A stretch of DNA of 46,962 nucleotides from Verrucomicrobiia bacterium (GTDB lineage: Bacteria > Verrucomicrobiota > Verrucomicrobiia > Verrucomicrobiales > DEV007). Under the pieces are notes generated by a model. It saw nothing but the letters and a program-made list of their open reading frames with translations. It made no database searches and was not told where the DNA came from. This document shows positions 45,801-46,962 of this stretch, piece after piece (position 1 is the stretch's first letter; each line of letters starts with the position of its first letter). Made by a program: the position numbers and the translations under genes. The DNA is taken from assembly GCA_020439995.1 (NCBI GenBank), contig JAGROY010000120.1, forward strand, positions 1 through 46,962, in the 5' to 3' direction.

Positions 45801-46962
45801 AGCAGTGACACCGAATTAATCTCTTCGGGAACGATGGTCGCAAATGAGAAGGTTCAGATAAGAGTTGTGGTGAGGGTGTCGCAACTGATTGACGGTGGAA
45901 GCGGGCTTGGAATTTACTCCAGCCAGGTGACTCTCAACGGCCAGGTCGTGAGCGTAGGAACTCCGGTTTCTGACCTTTCTGATTCAGGAGTGGATCCCGA
46001 CTCGAACGGGAACGCTGATGCAACTGAGGCAGGTGAGAACGATCCTACCACTTTTGCGATCTCTCAGGATCCAAGGATTGGCGTTGCAATGGCCGCATCA
46101 GTGAGTAACCAATCGGTCACGTTCGATTTCTATTTGGAGTCTTTTGGAAATGTTGCCGTTTCCAGTCTCTCACTAGTAGAGGATCTCGATGCTTTGTTCG
46201 GGGCGGGCAACTACTCGATTTCCAGTGGGCCATCGATGATTGACGATCCGGGTACCATTACTCTGGATGGCGGATTCGATGGGAGCGCAAGCAACGATCT
46301 GTTCACATCTGGAAGTGCCCTTGCGATCGGAGATACGGCTCAGATCAGAATCGTTGTCGACGTAACGACGGTGACAGATCAAGGAAGTGGACTTGGTATC
46401 TACAGCAATCAGGTTACAGCGAGCGGCCAGTCGCCGGACTCGACGGCTACTTCAGATCTATCCGATTCAGGCACGGATTCTGATCCCAATGGCAACGGTG
46501 ATCCGACAGACGCTGGAGAGAACGACGCGACCTCTATCGTTCTTCAATCGACCGTTAGAAGCAGGGTCTTCAATGACCTGAACGGAAATGGAACGGATGA
46601 TACGGAGCCTGGGCTCTCAGGGGTGACGGTCTTCCTTGATCTCAATACAAACGGCTCTCTGGATGGCGGAGAGCCATCGGTGATGACGCCCGCATCGGGG
46701 GAGTATTCCTTTGAGAATCTGGCTGCTGGCACCTATTCCGTGAAGGTGGTTCCGGGAACTGTTTCGGCTGGATTCGTCCTCACGACTGCGGGTAATCCGT
46801 TATCTACCTCTCTCGATGCGGGAGAGAACCAGACATCGGTCGCTTTTGGTTATCAATTGCAGACGGCTTCGATCGGCGACTTTGTATGGAAGGATCTCGA
46901 TGGAGACGGGGTTCAGGATGGAGGTGAGCCCGGGCTCTCAGGTGTGACGGTGTTCCTTGACC
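39885..46962 (+). CDS. Giant secreted adhesin-like protein: Ig-like, beta-helix, ten DUF11-like repeats, SdrD B-like domains; partial
   Basis: The frame runs off the right edge; 2,359 codons are visible without a stop. The start gives an N-terminus whose hydrophobic stretch (MILSGLFCLMFNSLAFSG) begins at residue 25, so an ATG at 39957 is an alternative start. Layout: bacterial Ig-like repeat about 48-145; beta-helix about 190-610 with repeated N-S-T/x-I-x-x-N units (NSTILENSA, KSTVTANDA, NSTISGNGV, NATITGNAA), closing with DIGALEF as in choice-of-anchor Q proteins; ten repeats of about 160 residues (620-2222); then SdrD B-like (Cna-type) domains from about 2225 (VFNDLNGNGTDD, FVWKDLDGDGVQDGGEPGLSG). 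Such proteins usually act in attachment or biofilm. The anchoring end is outside the window. The preceding 288 bp (39597-39884) contain no gene. Confidence 0.88.
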   Translation, partial: MSKATRSQTALQSSCVVPGPFCVRMILSGLFCLMFNSLAFSGVATSETAVDARTAVESSSDQDVTLTATVTVTGSGTPISTGEVSFQVKDSGNNNVGTAVVDTSLTAAGIAEVTYTLPAGIVGAFTIQASYSDSFATFGTSMGSNSLIVTPARVYVDAAGDFTITGDVAPLGGSPTSGDTVTWSSLNLGDKTGAVFGTNAFSSIQSAVDAVSDGGLVFIADGTYLEGAEISIAKSVRLFGDDRDTTFLDGADTHRVVNIHNGAFDVQLRDLTIQNGNAAGAVDGGAGVLSVSSGAVTISNSILTGNNSNSNGANLAGGGAIRINGSGMVSIANSTILENSADDAADNGGGGGGGIFNNGGVVVLSRSTVRANSASADMGAGLGGGGVFNNSGTVTIDKSTVTANDAGKVGGGGVRNASTLIVTNSTISGNGVGGVGTDEGGGIYNSGTVTVTNATITGNAASFQGTSAGGGIFNDGGSVTLHNSIVAGNASSNSPDISSSALSSNGANFVGDATGTILAAGDKTFASTSTTIVNLLDTNLADNGGSTLTHNLILGSPAIDAANDADVPTPTAPVGVEPAPPSDQTGRTRFVDGDGNSSTTADIGALEFVPVIEPLFDTQIGVAKNATVLGRSITFDFYVENLGKLALNNLSLSDDLDAVFGAGNYAVVSGPTLESSAIAVTLNGAFDGTTNTALITSGTLDPGEQMEIQIVVDVLTPVDLGSGLGIYSNQVTATADSSGGSTSDLSDNGTDPDANGNGDPTDAGEDDPTPMSLFEAPKIGLAKTVKVSGTQVTFDFYVENLGNISLGQLTLTDDLDTVFGAGNYSVLSGPGFIVDPGTITLNGGFNGSGDPALISSGTLNSGVTAVIRLIVDVTNVVDRGGGLGVYSNQASVMGETQYGTTATDLSDNGIEPDPNGSGDASDVGENDPTTFALGEEPALGVAQTASVSGTEVTFDIYLENLGNTTVSDLYLPHGLDAVFGASHYTVSSMPTLVDDPGSVALNPTFDGGSDVSIIANGSSLASGDTAQIRFVVTVFEISDQGGGLGVYSSQIPIRAVAPAGQVVNDFSDNGTDPDPNGNGDPDEAGENDATGVTIAENPVIGVSKEGLLVISGGATYIDWIWHIENLGNVDLFNLTMSDNLNAVFGAGNFSHITDPSSDGTIIGNAAYNGNTNTSVLSSGTLAVGQSATITARSLLTNVTDQGFGLGVYQNQVTINATTAGSVPVSDVSHSGVDPDPNGDGNPSEMDPTVIDVNNVGVIGIAVDAVVSSGNQVTVDVYLENLGAVPVSEVSLVANLDSVFGSGSYVFGSVPAFIDDPGTLSLNPAFGVSDVALLEPQSSSLAVGDTAQIRFTLVLNKAVNTGLGLGNYSLQMTASGIPVGGRQVSDTSDFGTDPDPNGNGNPNEGGENDATTFSVAAGTVGAAKSIAIAGRQVTIDIYLEQFGNGPSVNVSVIEDLDSVFGNGNYSITSAPSFVVDPGTLVLNGSYDGIADTDLLVPGSSSMNSGSTAQIQLVVNVATIADSQGIGTGAYNNQVTVTSTDPIGLTTEDLSTEGTDPDTNGDGDPSGESAQNFIVLGNAAIGISKKAIVSGTVVTVEFAIENLGENQVKSILLSDPLNPVFGSGNYSILAQPSLIEGPNTLSLSPQFFGFNIFDRVVAGGSLEPGEVARIRVRINVNTVTDVGNGFGIYFNGVTVNATDPAGLAVSDASDDGYLADPNGNGDAGDTGENDPTQIIIGDEANLGVAMTATVGSGTQQVTVDVHLENLGGSMLNGVTVLDDLDAVFGAGNYTINSAPVFVDDPGTINLNAGFDGSGDTNLIAAASSLAAFDTAQFRFVVDVTNVTDQGMGVGVYQSQVTAAGTAPLGSVAIDLSDSGTDPDPSGNGFANDSGESDPTSFTVVEQRTAIGVAKNASVSGNDVTFDYYLENLGSTSIDTLSLADDLDVLFGSGNYSVSSPALLISSPRSVTVNTAFNGSSDTELISSGTMVANEKVQIRVVVRVSQLIDGGSGLGIYSSQVTLNGQVVSVGTPVSDLSDSGVDPDSNGNADATEAGENDPTTFAISQDPRIGVAMAASVSNQSVTFDFYLESFGNVAVSSLSLVEDLDALFGAGNYSISSGPSMIDDPGTITLDGGFDGSASNDLFTSGSALAIGDTAQIRIVVDVTTVTDQGSGLGIYSNQVTASGQSPDSTATSDLSDSGTDSDPNGNGDPTDAGENDATSIVLQSTVRSRVFNDLNGNGTDDTEPGLSGVTVFLDLNTNGSLDGGEPSVMTPASGEYSFENLAAGTYSVKVVPGTVSAGFVLTTAGNPLSTSLDAGENQTSVAFGYQLQTASIGDFVWKDLDGDGVQDGGEPGLSGVTVFLD
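41742..46550 (+). repeat. Ten tandem coding repeats of about 480 bp (160 residues)
   Basis: The same phrase (V-T-F-D-x-Y-x-E-N-L-G-N) recurs at 41781, 42258, 42738, 43224, 43698, 44178, 44658, 45147, 45633 and 46116, a spacing of 474-489 bp, always in frame. Each unit has IG[VI]A at its start, DLD-x-VFG-x-GNYS in the middle, GxGLG[IV]YSNQVT near the end and an Asp-rich linker of the type SDxGTDPDPNGNGDP-x-AGENDPT. The DNA copies differ clearly, so this is an old protein repeat, not a recent duplication. It fits the DUF11-like conserved repeat class. Copies 4, 6 and 7 deviate most (see findings). Confidence 0.9.
46557..46962 (+). repeat. SdrD B-like domain repeats at the right edge
   Basis: The DNA around GGGCTCTCAG recurs at 46611-46620 and 46932-46941, a period of 321 bp (107 residues). 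Both copies encode EPGLSGVTVFLD. The match is close at DNA level, closer than among the ten upstream repeats. More copies are probable beyond the window. Confidence 0.75.

Noticed and set aside
41742..46550. Regular 480-bp periodicity, considered as a CRISPR array or satellite DNA
   Set aside because: The unit is long, always in frame, and the DNA copies differ while the protein pattern is kept; it is a coding repeat.

Overview
This 47-kb window looks like a chromosomal segment of a Gram-negative bacterium of the Planctomycetota-Verrucomicrobiota-Chlamydiota group, most probably a Verrucomicrobiota member from an aquatic habitat. The evidence is the gene content: two PEP-CTERM proteins, two very large lamin-tail/chitobiase-like/CotH proteins, a secreted sulfatase next to a GDSL-DUF1080 fusion, a sugar-dehydrogenase/cytochrome c fusion, a CRTAC1-type FG-GAP protein, CNNM/CorC proteins and a giant repeat protein. 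Most genes lack an obvious Shine-Dalgarno sequence. The taxonomy is an inference, because there is no rRNA or tRNA gene in the window.

Layout. Positions 1-5731 (minus) hold a partial LamG/calcium-repeat protein, a GNAT acetyltransferase and a 1,201-residue CotH-type surface protein. Positions 5934-9972 hold a zinc-ribbon membrane protein, prolyl-tRNA synthetase and an HTH/metallo-beta-lactamase fusion. Positions 10083-11546 hold an unknown secreted-protein gene broken by one in-frame TAA. Positions 11551-14383 (minus) are a two-gene unit of GDSL-DUF1080 hydrolase and sulfatase. Positions 14504-19036 (plus) hold two overlapping CNNM/CorC genes, a YiiX-like permuted papain-fold lipoprotein and a small lipoprotein. 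Positions 19230-23087 encode a second CotH-type giant, facing a PQQ sugar-dehydrogenase/cytochrome c fusion (23134-25845). Positions 26287-34169 (minus) hold a PEP-CTERM protein, an FG-GAP/ASPIC protein, a phosphodiesterase-TPR-sulfotransferase fusion and a second PEP-CTERM protein. Positions 34557-46962 hold a paralogue of the zinc-ribbon membrane protein, a secreted S74-chaperone protein, a trypsin-like protease and the first 7.1 kb of a giant adhesin-like gene.

How the genes work together. Apart from proS, the acetyltransferase and the MBL protein, most products are exported or membrane-bound. The theme is cell-surface architecture and processing of extracellular, possibly sulfated, glycans: a sulfatase, a sulfotransferase-like domain, DUF1080, a sugar dehydrogenase and several carbohydrate-binding-like beta-sandwich modules. 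Modules are shared between genes. The protease carries the same domain as one PEP-CTERM protein, the two CotH giants carry the same modules in different order, and two membrane proteins share an extracytoplasmic domain. No mobile element, CRISPR array or phage cluster was seen.

Most notable are the ten-repeat giant protein (39885 to the window end), the in-frame stop at 11148, the phosphodiesterase-TPR-sulfotransferase/FG-GAP gene pair (27092-33327), the inverted repeat that includes the start codon of the HTH-MBL gene, and the module sharing described above.
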